Part shown: positions 1 through 8,426 of the stretch, piece after piece | How positions within the stretch are numbered: the first letter of the stretch is position 1 | Layout of the letters: every line of letters begins with the position of its first letter | Source: Streptomyces sp. TG1A-60 | Lineage (GTDB): Bacteria > Actinomycetota > Actinomycetes > Streptomycetales > Streptomycetaceae | Length of the DNA: 64,000 nucleotides | Reading direction: 5' to 3' | NCBI RefSeq assembly: GCF_037201975.1 | Contig: NZ_CP147520.1 | Coordinates: 1,860,001 to 1,924,000, forward strand | Notes under the pieces: model-generated | Database searches by the model: none | What the model was told of the DNA's origin: nothing | The model's input: only the letters and a program-made list of their open reading frames with translations | Program-made: the position numbers and the translations under genes

Positions 1-1396
1 CGTCGTGGTCGAGCAGTTCACCGTCGAGGAGTTCGGCGCGCATGATCGCGAAGAGCTTGGAGACCTCGTCGGGCGAGCGCTTCCAGTTCTCGGTGGAGAA
101 GGCGTAGACGGTCAGGTGGGGGAGGCCGATCTCCAGGGCACCCTGGACGACGTCCCGCAGCGCGACCGCTCCGGCGCGGTGCCCCTCGTCGCGGGGCAGT
201 CCGAGGCCCGTGGCCCAGCGGCCGTTGCCGTCCATCACGATCGCGACGTGCTGCGGCAGATGGGCCGCGGCTATGGCCGGCGGGCGGGCACCGTCGCGGT
301 GCGGACGCGGCGGCAGGGGCGGTTCGGCGATCCGGGCCGTGTGCCGCTCGGGGCCGGCTAGCGGGGCCGGTGCCGTGTCGTCGCGGGGAGACCCGTCCGC
401 GCCGGCCCGCCCCACCGTGTCCATGGCCGTGTCCATGGCCGTGTCCCTGCCCGGCGGCAGCGTCAGACGCCACACCACGGCGGCCCGTGCCCGGGCGGGG
501 GCGAGGATCCGCCACTCGGTGTGCCGGGCGACGCGTACCGGGCGGCGCAGGGCTGCGGAACCGGCCCGTACGATCGCGTCCAGCTCCGCGCCGAACAGGT
601 CGACGGCGGTGTCGAGCACGATCGCGGGGCCCAGCGGCAGGGAGCCGCGCAGCGCCCGGCGGGAGCCCTCCAGCCACTCCCGGGCCTCGCCGGCGAGGTG
701 GCCGATCATCCGCTGCACGGCGGGGGTCCACTGCCGGGAGATCAGCTCGTCCGGGGTGACATGGAAACGGTCGAGGACTTCGGCGGGGAACCACACGTGT
801 CCGCCGTCCAGGTCCTCGGGGAGGTCGCGGAGCATGTCGGTGAGGAACAGCCCCTCCACGAAACGGGTGAACCCCGCGAGGTCCCGAAGCCGCACGGGAA
901 CGGGCAGCCCACAGCGCACCAGCATCCGCATGAGCTGTTCGGGCCAGCTGATGTTCTGGGCGTGGGCCCGCTCCCGCCACTCCTGCCAGGTCGTCACGCC
1001 CTTGCGGTCGTCGTCCCGCTGGACCGCGTCCAGCGCGCCCAGCAGGTCGCCGAGGTCCAGCCCCCAGCGCCACACCGCGTCGGTCAGCGCGAGCCGGATC
1101 GGGTCGTCGCTGGTCCCGCTGGCCAGGTCCGCCTCCAGCGCGGCCCGCCACTCCCGGAGCCGGCGGCCCCGCTCCCGCGGCGCCTCCTCGGAGAGGTCGA
1201 GCAGGTCGTCCGCGTAGCCGAAGGCCGCGTACAGCGCCCAGGAGACCGGGCGGACCACCGGCGGCATCAGCTGCATCAGGGCGTATTCGGTGGGCCGGGT
1301 CGTGCGGACCAGACGGCGGCACTCGTCGTACCCGGCGTCGAGTGCCGATCGCGCTCGCCCGGACCGTGTCCGGGACCGCGTTGTGGTGCGACGCAT
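1..1396 (-). CDS. Squalene/phytoene synthase-like protein fused to cis-prenyl (undecaprenyl-type) diphosphate synthase, 3' part beyond left edge
   Basis: The frame is open without a stop from the ATG at 1396 to the left edge, so the C-terminus lies outside the window. Residues ~20-290 look like a squalene/phytoene synthase. Both Asp-rich metal motifs are visible: DDLLD near residue 64 and DMLRDLPED near residue 170. After a low-complexity linker (~300-375) containing a short DTAM repeat, a cis-prenyltransferase (UppS family) begins with VMDGNGRWA, the diphosphate-binding signature, followed by LTVYAFSTENWKR. Head-to-head condensation and cis-elongation folds are normally separate proteins, so this is a fusion. 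The sequence does not reveal the product; a role in C30+ or polyprenyl terpenoid synthesis is inference. Confidence 0.82.
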   Translation of the reverse strand, partial: MRRTTTRSRTRSGRARSALDAGYDECRRLVRTTRPTEYALMQLMPPVVRPVSWALYAAFGYADDLLDLSEEAPRERGRRLREWRAALEADLASGTSDDPIRLALTDAVWRWGLDLGDLLGALDAVQRDDDRKGVTTWQEWRERAHAQNISWPEQLMRMLVRCGLPVPVRLRDLAGFTRFVEGLFLTDMLRDLPEDLDGGHVWFPAEVLDRFHVTPDELISRQWTPAVQRMIGHLAGEAREWLEGSRRALRGSLPLGPAIVLDTAVDLFGAELDAIVRAGSAALRRPVRVARHTEWRILAPARARAAVVWRLTLPPGRDTAMDTAMDTVGRAGADGSPRDDTAPAPLAGPERHTARIAEPPLPPRPHRDGARPPAIAAAHLPQHVAIVMDGNGRWATGLGLPRDEGHRAGAVALRDVVQGALEIGLPHLTVYAFSTENWKRSPDEVSKLFAIMRAELLDGELLDHD

Positions 1397-1494
1397 GGGA
1401 AACCCCGCATACCTTCGAGTGGGACCGATGGGACCGACCCGGGTGACGGCGACCGTCCGCGCCTGGCCGCGGTCACTGTCACCCGAGCACTGCC

Positions 1495-1518
1495 GGAACC
1501 GCTGGAACCACGGGAACC
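1495..1518. repeat. Three 9-bp GGAACC iterons
   Basis: GGAACC occurs at 1495, 1504 and 1513, exactly 9 bp apart, between pnkp and the start of the terpenoid fusion gene, about 100 bp upstream of that gene's ATG. They could bind a regulator of the fusion gene. They resemble an ECF sigma -35 core only on the plus strand, where no gene starts. Confidence 0.4.
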
Positions 1519-1617
1519 ATTCGAACGCAGTGCACGGCCACGCCTTTCTGCGACATTATCAGCCGCAAAGTCGCTTCACCGGCGCGGGTACACGGGTCAC
1601 GGGCGGGTCCCCGCCCC

Positions 1618-4164
1618 TCACAACCGGGGGTCGACGGGCTCCGACTCCAGAGCCAGCACCCCGAACACCGCCTCGTGCACCCGCCACAGCGGCTCCCCCT
1701 CGGCGAGCCGGTCCAGGGCCTCCAGGCCGAGGGCGTACTCGCGCAGGGCGAGCGACCGCTTGTGGTTGAGGAACCGGCCGCGCAGCCGCGCGAGGTTCTC
1801 GGGCCGGGTGTACTCCGGGCCGTAGATGATCCGCAGGTACTCCCGGCCCCGGCACTTGACGCCCGGCTGGACCAGCCGTCCCTGATCGCCGCGTACCACC
1901 GCCCCGACCGGTTTGACGACCATGCCCTCGCCGCCCCGGCCGGTCATCTCCAGCCACCAGTCGGTGCCGGCCCGCACCGAGTCCTCGTCGCCGGTGTCGA
2001 CGAAGAGCCGTCGGGTGGTCTGCAGCAGGCCGCTGACGTCGTACTCGACGAGCCGGTCGATGAGGCCCAGTTGCTCGTCGTGCGGCAGGGCGGCAAGGCT
2101 GCGGCCCCGGACGGCGAGGATCTGGAAGGGGGCGAGCCGCACACCGTCCAGGCCCTCGGTCGGCCAGCAGTAGCGCCGGTACGCCTCGGTGAACGCGCTC
2201 GCGTCGGCGGCCCGCTCGCGCTGCCTGCCCAGCAGCTCACCCACGTCCACACCGCGTGCCGCGGCGCCCTCCAGGGCGGCCAGCGCACCCGGGAACACCG
2301 CGCCGGACGCGGCGCCGACGGCCGCGTACTGGGTGCGCAGCAGCCCGGACGCCTTCAGCGACCACGGCATCAGCTCGGCGTCGAGCAGCACCCAGTCGGT
2401 GTCCAGCTCCTCCCACAGTCCGGCCGCGGTCACGGCCTCGCGCATCCGGCCGAGGATCAGCTCGGTGCGGGCCTCGTCGTCGAAGAACGGGCGCCCGGTC
2501 CTGGTGTAGAGGGAGCCGGTGGGGCCGTCCACGCCGAAGCGCTCGCGGGCCGCGTCCGCGTCACGGCAGACCAGGGCTACCGCCCGCGATCCCATGTGCT
2601 TCTCCTCGCACACGACCCGCGCGACACCGTCCGCCTTGTACTGCGTGAACGCCTCCGCCGGGTGCTCCAGATAGCCTTCGATGAGCGAGGTGGCCGTCGG
2701 CGCCATGGTCGGCGGCAGATACGGCAGCAGCCGCGGGTCCACCGCGAAGCGGCTCATGACCTCCAGGGCCGCCGCCGCGTTCTCCTCGCGGACCGACACC
2801 CGGCCCGCGTGCCGGGTCTCGACGACCCGTCGGCCGTGCACGTCCGCCAGGTCCAGCGGTCGGCCCTCGTGCCCGCCGGGCGCCTCCGAGGCCAGCGGCT
2901 TGGCCGGCTCGTACCAGACCTTCTCGGCCGGTACGTCGACCAGCTCGCGCTCCGGCCAGCGCAGCGCGGTGAGCCTGCCGCCGAAGACGGCGCCCGTGTC
3001 CAGGCAGATGGTGTTGTTCAGCCAGGTCGCGGTGGGCACCGGGGTGTGGCCGTAGACCACGGCCGCACGGCCCCGGTAGTCCTCCGCCCACGGGTAGCGG
3101 ACCGGCAGCCCGAACTCGTCGGTCTCGCCCGTGGTGTCGCCGTACAGGGCGTGGCTGCGCACCCGGCCGGAGGTCCGGCCGTGGTACTTCTCCGGCAGAC
3201 CGGCGTGGCAGACGACGAGCCGGCCGCCGTCGAGGACGTAGTGGCTGACGAGACCGTCGATGAACTCCCGTACCTGCTTCTTGAACTCCTCGCTCTCGCC
3301 CTCCATCTGCTCGATGGTCTCGGCGAGGCCGTGCGTGTGCTGGACGTTGCGTCCCTTGAGGTAGCGGCCGTACTTGTTCTCGTGGTTGCCGGGCACACAC
3401 AGCGCGTTGCCCGAGCCGACCATCGACATGACGCGGCGCAGCACGCCGGGGCTGTCCGGGCCGCGGTCGACGAGGTCGCCGACGAAGACGGCCGTACGGC
3501 CCTTTGGGTGCACACCGTCGACGTAGCCCAGCGTGCCGAGCAGCGACTCCAGTTCGCTCGCGCAGCCGTGGATGTCGCCGACGATGTCGAACGGGCCGGT
3601 GAGGTGGGTCAGGTCGTTGAAGCGCTTCTCGGTGACGACCGTGGCGCTCTCGACGTCCTCCACGCCCCGCAGGACGTGCACCTTGCGGAAGCCCTCGCGC
3701 TCCAGGTGCCGCAGGGAACGGCGGAGTTCGCGGGTGTGGCGCTGGATCACGCGGCGCGGCATGTCGGCGCGGTCGGTGCGGGCCGCGTTGCGCCCGGCAC
3801 ACACCTCCTCCGGCACGTCGAGCACGATGGCGATCGGCAGCACGTCGTGCTTCCTGGCCAGCTCGATCAGCTGCTTGCGGGCCTCCGGCTGCACGCTGGT
3901 CGCGTCGACGACCGTACGGCGGCCGGCCGCGAGGCGCTTGCCCGCGATGTAGTGCAGCACGTCGAAGGCGTCGCGGGTCGCGCTCTGGTCGTTCTCGTCG
4001 TCGGAGACCAGGCCCCGGCAGAAGTCGGAGGAGATGACCTCGGTGGGCTTGAAGTTCCGGCGGGCGAAGGTGGACTTGCCGGAGCCGGAGGCACCGATGA
4101 GCACGACGAGGGAGAGGTCGGTGACGGGCAGGGTGCGTCCCCGCTTCAGCTGGGTCTCGGTCAT
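1618..4164 (-). CDS. pnkp: Polynucleotide kinase-phosphatase Pnkp (bacterial RNA repair ligase component)
   Basis: This 848-residue protein has the three-module layout of bacterial Pnkp, close to the family's usual ~850-870 residues. The N-terminal 5'-OH kinase has the P-loop GASGSGKST (24-32). The central metallophosphatase has GDIHG (196-200), GDLVDRG (229-235) and GNHE (259-262). The C-terminal adenylyltransferase has EEKHMGSR (520-527), with Lys522 the likely nucleotidyl acceptor. In the known system Pnkp heals and, together with Hen1, seals RNAs cut by ribotoxins, leaving a 2'-O-methyl mark at the junction. The ATG at 4164 is chosen because it overlaps the hen1 stop by 4 bp (ATGA); an upstream in-frame extension would read through hen1 in another frame. 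Confidence 0.95.
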   Translation of the reverse strand: MTETQLKRGRTLPVTDLSLVVLIGASGSGKSTFARRNFKPTEVISSDFCRGLVSDDENDQSATRDAFDVLHYIAGKRLAAGRRTVVDATSVQPEARKQLIELARKHDVLPIAIVLDVPEEVCAGRNAARTDRADMPRRVIQRHTRELRRSLRHLEREGFRKVHVLRGVEDVESATVVTEKRFNDLTHLTGPFDIVGDIHGCASELESLLGTLGYVDGVHPKGRTAVFVGDLVDRGPDSPGVLRRVMSMVGSGNALCVPGNHENKYGRYLKGRNVQHTHGLAETIEQMEGESEEFKKQVREFIDGLVSHYVLDGGRLVVCHAGLPEKYHGRTSGRVRSHALYGDTTGETDEFGLPVRYPWAEDYRGRAAVVYGHTPVPTATWLNNTICLDTGAVFGGRLTALRWPERELVDVPAEKVWYEPAKPLASEAPGGHEGRPLDLADVHGRRVVETRHAGRVSVREENAAAALEVMSRFAVDPRLLPYLPPTMAPTATSLIEGYLEHPAEAFTQYKADGVARVVCEEKHMGSRAVALVCRDADAARERFGVDGPTGSLYTRTGRPFFDDEARTELILGRMREAVTAAGLWEELDTDWVLLDAELMPWSLKASGLLRTQYAAVGAASGAVFPGALAALEGAAARGVDVGELLGRQRERAADASAFTEAYRRYCWPTEGLDGVRLAPFQILAVRGRSLAALPHDEQLGLIDRLVEYDVSGLLQTTRRLFVDTGDEDSVRAGTDWWLEMTGRGGEGMVVKPVGAVVRGDQGRLVQPGVKCRGREYLRIIYGPEYTRPENLARLRGRFLNHKRSLALREYALGLEALDRLAEGEPLWRVHEAVFGVLALESEPVDPRL

Positions 4165-5663
4165 GCCGCCTTCGCCTCCTTCGCGTTCACGGACTCGGTG
4201 GTGGTCTCGGTGGTGGCTGTCTTCATGGAGAAGACGGCCATCTGGGTGGGCGGGCCCACCTCCGGGTCGTCGGGCCCGACGGGGACGAACTCCACCGCGT
4301 AGCCGTGCCGTTCGGCCACGGCGTTCGCCCAGGTCCGGAACTCCTCGCGCGTCCACTCGAAGCGGTGGTCGCCGTGGCGGACGTGCCCGGCCGGGAGGGT
4401 CTCCCAGCGGACGTTGTACTCGACGTTCGGGGTCGTCACGAGGACGGTGCGGGGACGGGCCGCGCCGAACACCGCGTACTCCAGGGCCGGCAGCCGGGGC
4501 AGGTCGACATGTTCGATGACCTCGGAGAGCACGGCGGCGTCATAGCCCTTGAGCCGGTTGTCGGTGTAGGCGAGGGAACTCTGGAAGAGCTGGACGCGGG
4601 AGGCCTGCCGCTCGCCCATGCGGTCCAGCTTGAGACGGCGGGAGGCGATGGTGAGCGCGCGCATCGACACGTCCGTGCCGACGATCTCGGTGAAACGCGC
4701 GTCCTTCAGCAGGGCCTGCACCAACTGGCCCTGACCGCACCCGAGATCCAGGACGCGCGCGGCGCCGGCCTCCGTGAGCGCGGCGGTGATCGCGTCCCGG
4801 CGCCGCACGGCCAGCGGCGTCGGCTTCTCCTCGGTCTCGCCGTCCGCTGACTCCTCGACGGCGTTGTCGATCGCCTCGACCTCGCTGTCGTCGGCCTCGG
4901 CCAGCCGTACGAGTTCCAGGCGCTCCATGGCCTGCCGGGTCAGCGACCAGCGGCGGGAGAGATACCGGCTGGTGATCAGCTTGTGCTCCGGGTGGACCGG
5001 GAGCCAGCCCTCGCCCGCCCGCAGCAGCTTGTCGACCTCGTCGGACGACACCCAGTAGTGCTTGGCGTCGTCGAGGACCGGCAGCAGCACGTACAGGTGG
5101 CGCAGCGCCTCGGCCAGGGTCAGCGACTGCGACTCCAGGACGACCCGTACGTAGCGGGAGTCGCCCCACTCCGGGAACTGGGTGTCCAGTGCGACCGCCT
5201 CGGCGGTGACCGTCCAGCCGAGCGGTTCGAAGAGCTTGGCGACGAGGTCCCGGCCGCCGCGCGCGGGCAGCGCAGGTATCTCGACGCGCAGGGGGCGGGT
5301 CTGTCCCGGGGCGTCGGGCCTGGCGTCGCAGCGTCCGCTCATCGCGCTGGAGAACACGCTGCTCAGTGCGACGGCGAGCAGGGAGGAGGCCGCGTACGGG
5401 CGGTCGTTGACGTACTGTGCGAGGGCGGCGTCGGGGGCCCCGCCACGGCCCTTGCCCTTGCCGCGCCGGACCAGTGCCACCGCGTCCACCTCCAGCAGCA
5501 GTGCGGCCGTGCACCGCTCGACGTCCGCCTCGGGGTAGAGCACGTGCGCCTTGCCGTAGGAGGTGGAGAACGCCTGCGCCCTGTCGGGATGCTTGTGCAG
5601 CAGGAAACCGAGATCGGTCGCGGGGCGCTCTGGGGTACCGGTGGTACTGATCGTCAGGAACAC
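4161..5663 (-). CDS. hen1: 3'-terminal RNA ribose 2'-O-methyltransferase Hen1
   Basis: This is a 500-residue two-part protein. The N-terminal ~280 residues match the bacterial Hen1 ligase-activating region that partners Pnkp. The C-terminal methyltransferase has the SAM motif VLDLGCGQGQL (304-314) and the Hen1 metal site EVIEH (Glu381, Glu384, His385) with His430 in HVRHGDHRFEWTR. It methylates the 3'-terminal 2'-OH of a broken RNA before sealing, which protects the junction from renewed cleavage. The start is a GTG at 5663 with GAGG ten bases upstream; longer in-frame readings have no coding character. It is translationally coupled to pnkp by ATGA overlap. Confidence 0.94.
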   Translation of the reverse strand: MFLTISTTGTPERPATDLGFLLHKHPDRAQAFSTSYGKAHVLYPEADVERCTAALLLEVDAVALVRRGKGKGRGGAPDAALAQYVNDRPYAASSLLAVALSSVFSSAMSGRCDARPDAPGQTRPLRVEIPALPARGGRDLVAKLFEPLGWTVTAEAVALDTQFPEWGDSRYVRVVLESQSLTLAEALRHLYVLLPVLDDAKHYWVSSDEVDKLLRAGEGWLPVHPEHKLITSRYLSRRWSLTRQAMERLELVRLAEADDSEVEAIDNAVEESADGETEEKPTPLAVRRRDAITAALTEAGAARVLDLGCGQGQLVQALLKDARFTEIVGTDVSMRALTIASRRLKLDRMGERQASRVQLFQSSLAYTDNRLKGYDAAVLSEVIEHVDLPRLPALEYAVFGAARPRTVLVTTPNVEYNVRWETLPAGHVRHGDHRFEWTREEFRTWANAVAERHGYAVEFVPVGPDDPEVGPPTQMAVFSMKTATTETTTESVNAKEAKAA

Positions 5664-5837
5664 AGTGGGGTTGCCTCGTGGTGGGTGACTGAGCCGGGTG
5701 TCTGAGGTCGATGGGTGGGTGGCGTATGGGTGGCTGAGCTGCGCATACCCGCTGCGGCGCGCTTCCCCAACGTACAGCGAGGGCCGCGGGACCACGGAGG
5801 CATTTTCGGTACGGCGTCGGCTTCGGCCGGCCCTGTT

Positions 5838-5863
5838 CCCCGCGCCCCCTGAGGGGTGCGGGG
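5838..5863 (-). terminator. Probable intrinsic terminator after the LLM oxidoreductase gene
   Basis: An 11-bp stem (one G-T wobble) with a CTGA tetraloop lies 28 bp downstream of the oxidoreductase stop and upstream of hen1. There is no U-run, as is usual in Streptomyces. Confidence 0.6.
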
Positions 5864-5890
5864 ACCGGCCCGCCGTGTCGGGCGGTGCCG

Positions 5891-6814
5891 CTACGAGAGC
5901 TGCGACTGCACCTGGGAGGAGATCAGCTCCAGGTGGTCCAGGTCGTCGAGGTCGAGGATCTGGAGGTAGACGCGCTGGGAGCCGATGGCCTGGTAACGGC
6001 CGACCCTGTCGACGACCTCGGCCGGGGAGCCGGCGAGCCCGTTGGCCTTGAGCTCCTCCACCTCGCGGCCGATCACGGCGGCGCGGCGGGCGACCTCGGC
6101 GTCGTCCTTGCCGACGCAGGCGACCAGGGCGTTCGAGTACACGAGGTCGCCGCCCGTGCGGCCGGCCTCCTCGGCGGCCTTGCGCACCCGGCCGAACTGG
6201 CGCTCGCTGTCCTCGATCGAGGCGAACGGCATGTTGAACTCGTCGGCATACCGCCCGGCGAGGCGCGGGGTGCGGCTCGCGCCGTGCCCGCCGATGAGGA
6301 CCGGCACCTTGGCCTGCGCCGGCTTGGGCAGGGCGGGCGAGTCGGTCAACTGGTAGTGCCTGCCCTCGTACGAGAAGGTCTTGCCGACCTCGGTGGCCCA
6401 CAGGCCGGTGACGATGGCCAGTTGCTCCTCCAGGCGGGCGAACTTCTCCTTGGGGAACGGAATGCCGTACGCCTTGTGCTCCTCCTCGAACCAGCCCGCG
6501 CCCAGGCCGAGTTCGACCCGGCCGCCGGACATCTGGTCGATCTGGGCGACCTGGATGGCGAGCACGCCGGGCAGGCGGAAGGTGCCGGCGGTCATCAGGG
6601 TGCCGAGGCGGATGCGCTTGGTCTCGCGGGCGAGTCCGGCCAGGGTGATCCAGGCGTCGGTGGGGCCGGGCAGGCCGTCGACCGAGCCCATGCGGAGGTA
6701 GTGGTCGGAGCGGAAGAAGGCGTCGAAACCGAGGTCCTCGGTGGCCTTGGCGACAGTGAGGAGTGTGTCGTAGGTCGCCCCCTGCTGGGGCTCGGTGAAG
6801 ATGCGAAGATCCAT
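5891..6814 (-). CDS. LLM class F420-dependent oxidoreductase
   Basis: This 307-residue luciferase-like monooxygenase (TIM barrel) starts MDLRIFTEPQQGA and contains the family blocks FDAFFRSDHYLRM, RIRLGTLM, GGRVELGLGAGWFEEEH and VPVLIGGHG. Such actinobacterial proteins usually use reduced F420 to reduce or oxidise small molecules; the substrate cannot be read from sequence. The ATG at 6814 is preferred over an upstream in-frame start because the LLM fold begins there and AGGA lies seven bases before it. It is monocistronic and reads toward hen1, separated by a hairpin. Confidence 0.88.
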   Translation of the reverse strand: MDLRIFTEPQQGATYDTLLTVAKATEDLGFDAFFRSDHYLRMGSVDGLPGPTDAWITLAGLARETKRIRLGTLMTAGTFRLPGVLAIQVAQIDQMSGGRVELGLGAGWFEEEHKAYGIPFPKEKFARLEEQLAIVTGLWATEVGKTFSYEGRHYQLTDSPALPKPAQAKVPVLIGGHGASRTPRLAGRYADEFNMPFASIEDSERQFGRVRKAAEEAGRTGGDLVYSNALVACVGKDDAEVARRAAVIGREVEELKANGLAGSPAEVVDRVGRYQAIGSQRVYLQILDLDDLDHLELISSQVQSQLS

Positions 6815-7055
6815 GACTCCATCCTGCACGCTGGTCCACCGGTCAACCCCACCGGTCCCGCCGGAGCCGCAAGGGTTCCCGGTCGGGTGAATATCCGTCA
6901 ATCCGGCGCCTGGGACGGGCTCGGGCCAGTGACCGGCGGGAACGGTGATCGTTGCTCGGGAGGAGCCGGACCGCCCGGCACCCGTCCGGCCGCCGCTGCC
7001 GGGACGCTTGCACACGTGCCCCCTCGGGGGGGGCGAGGGCCGAGGAGGCCGTCAC

Positions 7056-7223
7056 ATGTCCCAGGAAGCCGTGCCGGAGCAGGCCACCGTGCCTGCGCAG
7101 CCCAGAGGTCTGCTCCAGCAGATGGAGGAGCTGATGGCTGCCCTGAACGCGGACCTGTCCCAGCTCGACGCGGATCTCTCCACGCCGCGACCCGCCCCGG
7201 CGGAGCGGACCGACTCGGCCTGA
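7056..7223 (+). CDS. Small acidic hypothetical protein (55 aa)
   Basis: A 55-residue reading frame starts at an ATG seven bases after a strong ribosome-binding site (GAGGAGG, 7042-7048) and ends just before a good hairpin, which argues that it is real. The middle (LLQQMEELMAALNADLSQLD) looks like an amphipathic or coiled-coil helix flanked by Pro/Ala-rich ends. There are no Cys residues, no signal peptide and no recognisable family. It diverges from the oxidoreductase gene. Function unknown. Confidence 0.6.
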   Translation: MSQEAVPEQATVPAQPRGLLQQMEELMAALNADLSQLDADLSTPRPAPAERTDSA

Positions 7224-7244
7224 CCTGCCCCGACCGCTCGTCGG

Positions 7245-7273
7245 CGCCCGGCCGCGATTCCCGGGGCCGGGCG
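7245..7273 (+). terminator. Hairpin terminator after the 55-aa gene
   Basis: A perfect 9-bp inverted repeat (CGCCCGGCC / GGCCGGGCG) with an 11-nt loop begins 22 bp after the stop of the small gene and is followed by TTCCCC. Confidence 0.6.
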
Positions 7274-7406
7274 TTCCCCATGTCCCACGGGGCTGCGCCC
7301 CGAACCGTGCCCGGGGCACTGCGCGTCCCGGGCCCTCGCCGCGTGCGTGGATGTGCGTGGGAGCGTCCGGGCCGGTCGCGCCGTCCCCGCACCCCGCGCG
7401 GGGCCC

Positions 7407-7883
7407 TCATCCCGCTGCCGCGTCCCTCTCGGTCAGTACCTGGTCTCTCACCGCCAGACGGCGGAGCATCTCCAGGACTCGGTCGCGTGCCTCGTCCGCG
7501 GCGTCGATGGCTTCCATGCACTGCCAGTAGGTCGCTTCCTCGTCGGCGGCGCTGGCGAGACCGACGAGGGCTATGCCGACCTCGCCGAGGAGACCGCCGA
7601 GGCGGTGGAGGGACTCATGGGCGTCGCCCAGCTCGGTGAGCCGGGCGGCGCGTAAATCGCCCACGCCGAGAGGCGGGGCGCCGAGTATGCCGCAGCCGCT
7701 GCCCGCCAGCTCGGTCAACCCCAGTGCCTCGCCGCGCAGTTCGGGAGGGCCTGAGACCGCGAGGCGGCTGCCGATCGCCTGCGCGAGGGCACAGGACTGC
7801 CACGCCTCCGCCATGATCTGACGTCCCTCGACGCTGCCCGCCAGAGCACGTCTGCTCAACAAGATGAGCCGCACCGCATCCAT
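7407..7883 (-). CDS. Streptomyces-conserved helical protein, probably DUF6099 family
   Basis: This 158-residue all-helical protein begins MDAVRLILLSRRALA and continues with AEAWQSCALAQAIGSRLA and an Ala/Leu/Glu-rich C-terminal half. It resembles the short actinomycete proteins grouped as DUF6099; that assignment is from memory of the family and no function is known. The ATG at 7883 follows a GGGGGC sequence and matches the usual family start. An upstream in-frame start at 7916 would add 11 residues. No signal peptide or membrane segment is visible. Confidence 0.7.
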   Translation of the reverse strand: MDAVRLILLSRRALAGSVEGRQIMAEAWQSCALAQAIGSRLAVSGPPELRGEALGLTELAGSGCGILGAPPLGVGDLRAARLTELGDAHESLHRLGGLLGEVGIALVGLASAADEEATYWQCMEAIDAADEARDRVLEMLRRLAVRDQVLTERDAAAG

Positions 7884-8075
7884 GCGCTGCCCCCGACTGT
7901 CCCGACGCGCTCTCACACGTCCGCCTGAACTCCTGCCTGTTCATTACCCACAGTGAAGCCGAGTGAGACGGAAAGCCAGAGGAAGCCCGAAATCTGTGGA
8001 TAGCAAATCGACTGTGGACAACACTTCAACTCCGGAGAGTGACAAGCGGACTGACACGCTCATCTCCCGGCACCG

Positions 8076-8426
8076 TCAGAGCCGCTTCGACGGAGGAAAC
8101 CTGTGTTCGTTGCGGTCGATCTTCGCCTCCAGCGCCGCCAGCGGATCGATGCCCAGCACCTCACAGAACTGGAGCAAGTAGGCGAGCACATCGGCGACTT
8201 CGTCCGTGACCCGATGGGCGGTCTCCGGGTCCGACATCACGCGCGCGGACTCGTCCGGCGTCAACCACTGGAAGACCTCGACGAGTTCGGACGCCTCGAC
8301 GCTCAGGGCGGAGACCAGGTTCTTGGGCGTGTGGTAGGGCTGCCAGTCACGGGCGGCGGCGAACTCGGCGAGCCGTCGCTGCAGGGTCGCCACATCGGGT
8401 TTCCGGGCGGGTTCAGGATCTTTCAC
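8076..8426 (-). CDS. MazG-like nucleotide pyrophosphohydrolase
   Basis: This 116-residue single-domain all-alpha NTP pyrophosphatase has the metal-binding pair EASELVEVFQW and DEVADVLAYLLQFCE, typical of the MazG/dCTP pyrophosphatase superfamily. It probably clears non-canonical or excess (d)NTPs by releasing pyrophosphate; the preferred base is not predictable. The start is a GTG at 8426, which overlaps the upstream ATPase gene by 14 bp, so the two are likely co-transcribed and coupled. Confidence 0.85.
   Translation of the reverse strand: MKDPEPARKPDVATLQRRLAEFAAARDWQPYHTPKNLVSALSVEASELVEVFQWLTPDESARVMSDPETAHRVTDEVADVLAYLLQFCEVLGIDPLAALEAKIDRNEHRFPPSKRL

Noticed and set aside
417..449. 12-bp tandem repeat (GTGTCCATGGCC units)
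   Set aside because: Only ~2.7 units, inside the linker of the fusion protein (DTAM repeats); ordinary linker low complexity.
18..1322. 434-aa minus-strand open frame over the terpenoid gene
   Set aside because: Pro/Arg/Gly-rich shadow of the true frame, which shows prenyl-synthase motifs and runs open to the left edge.
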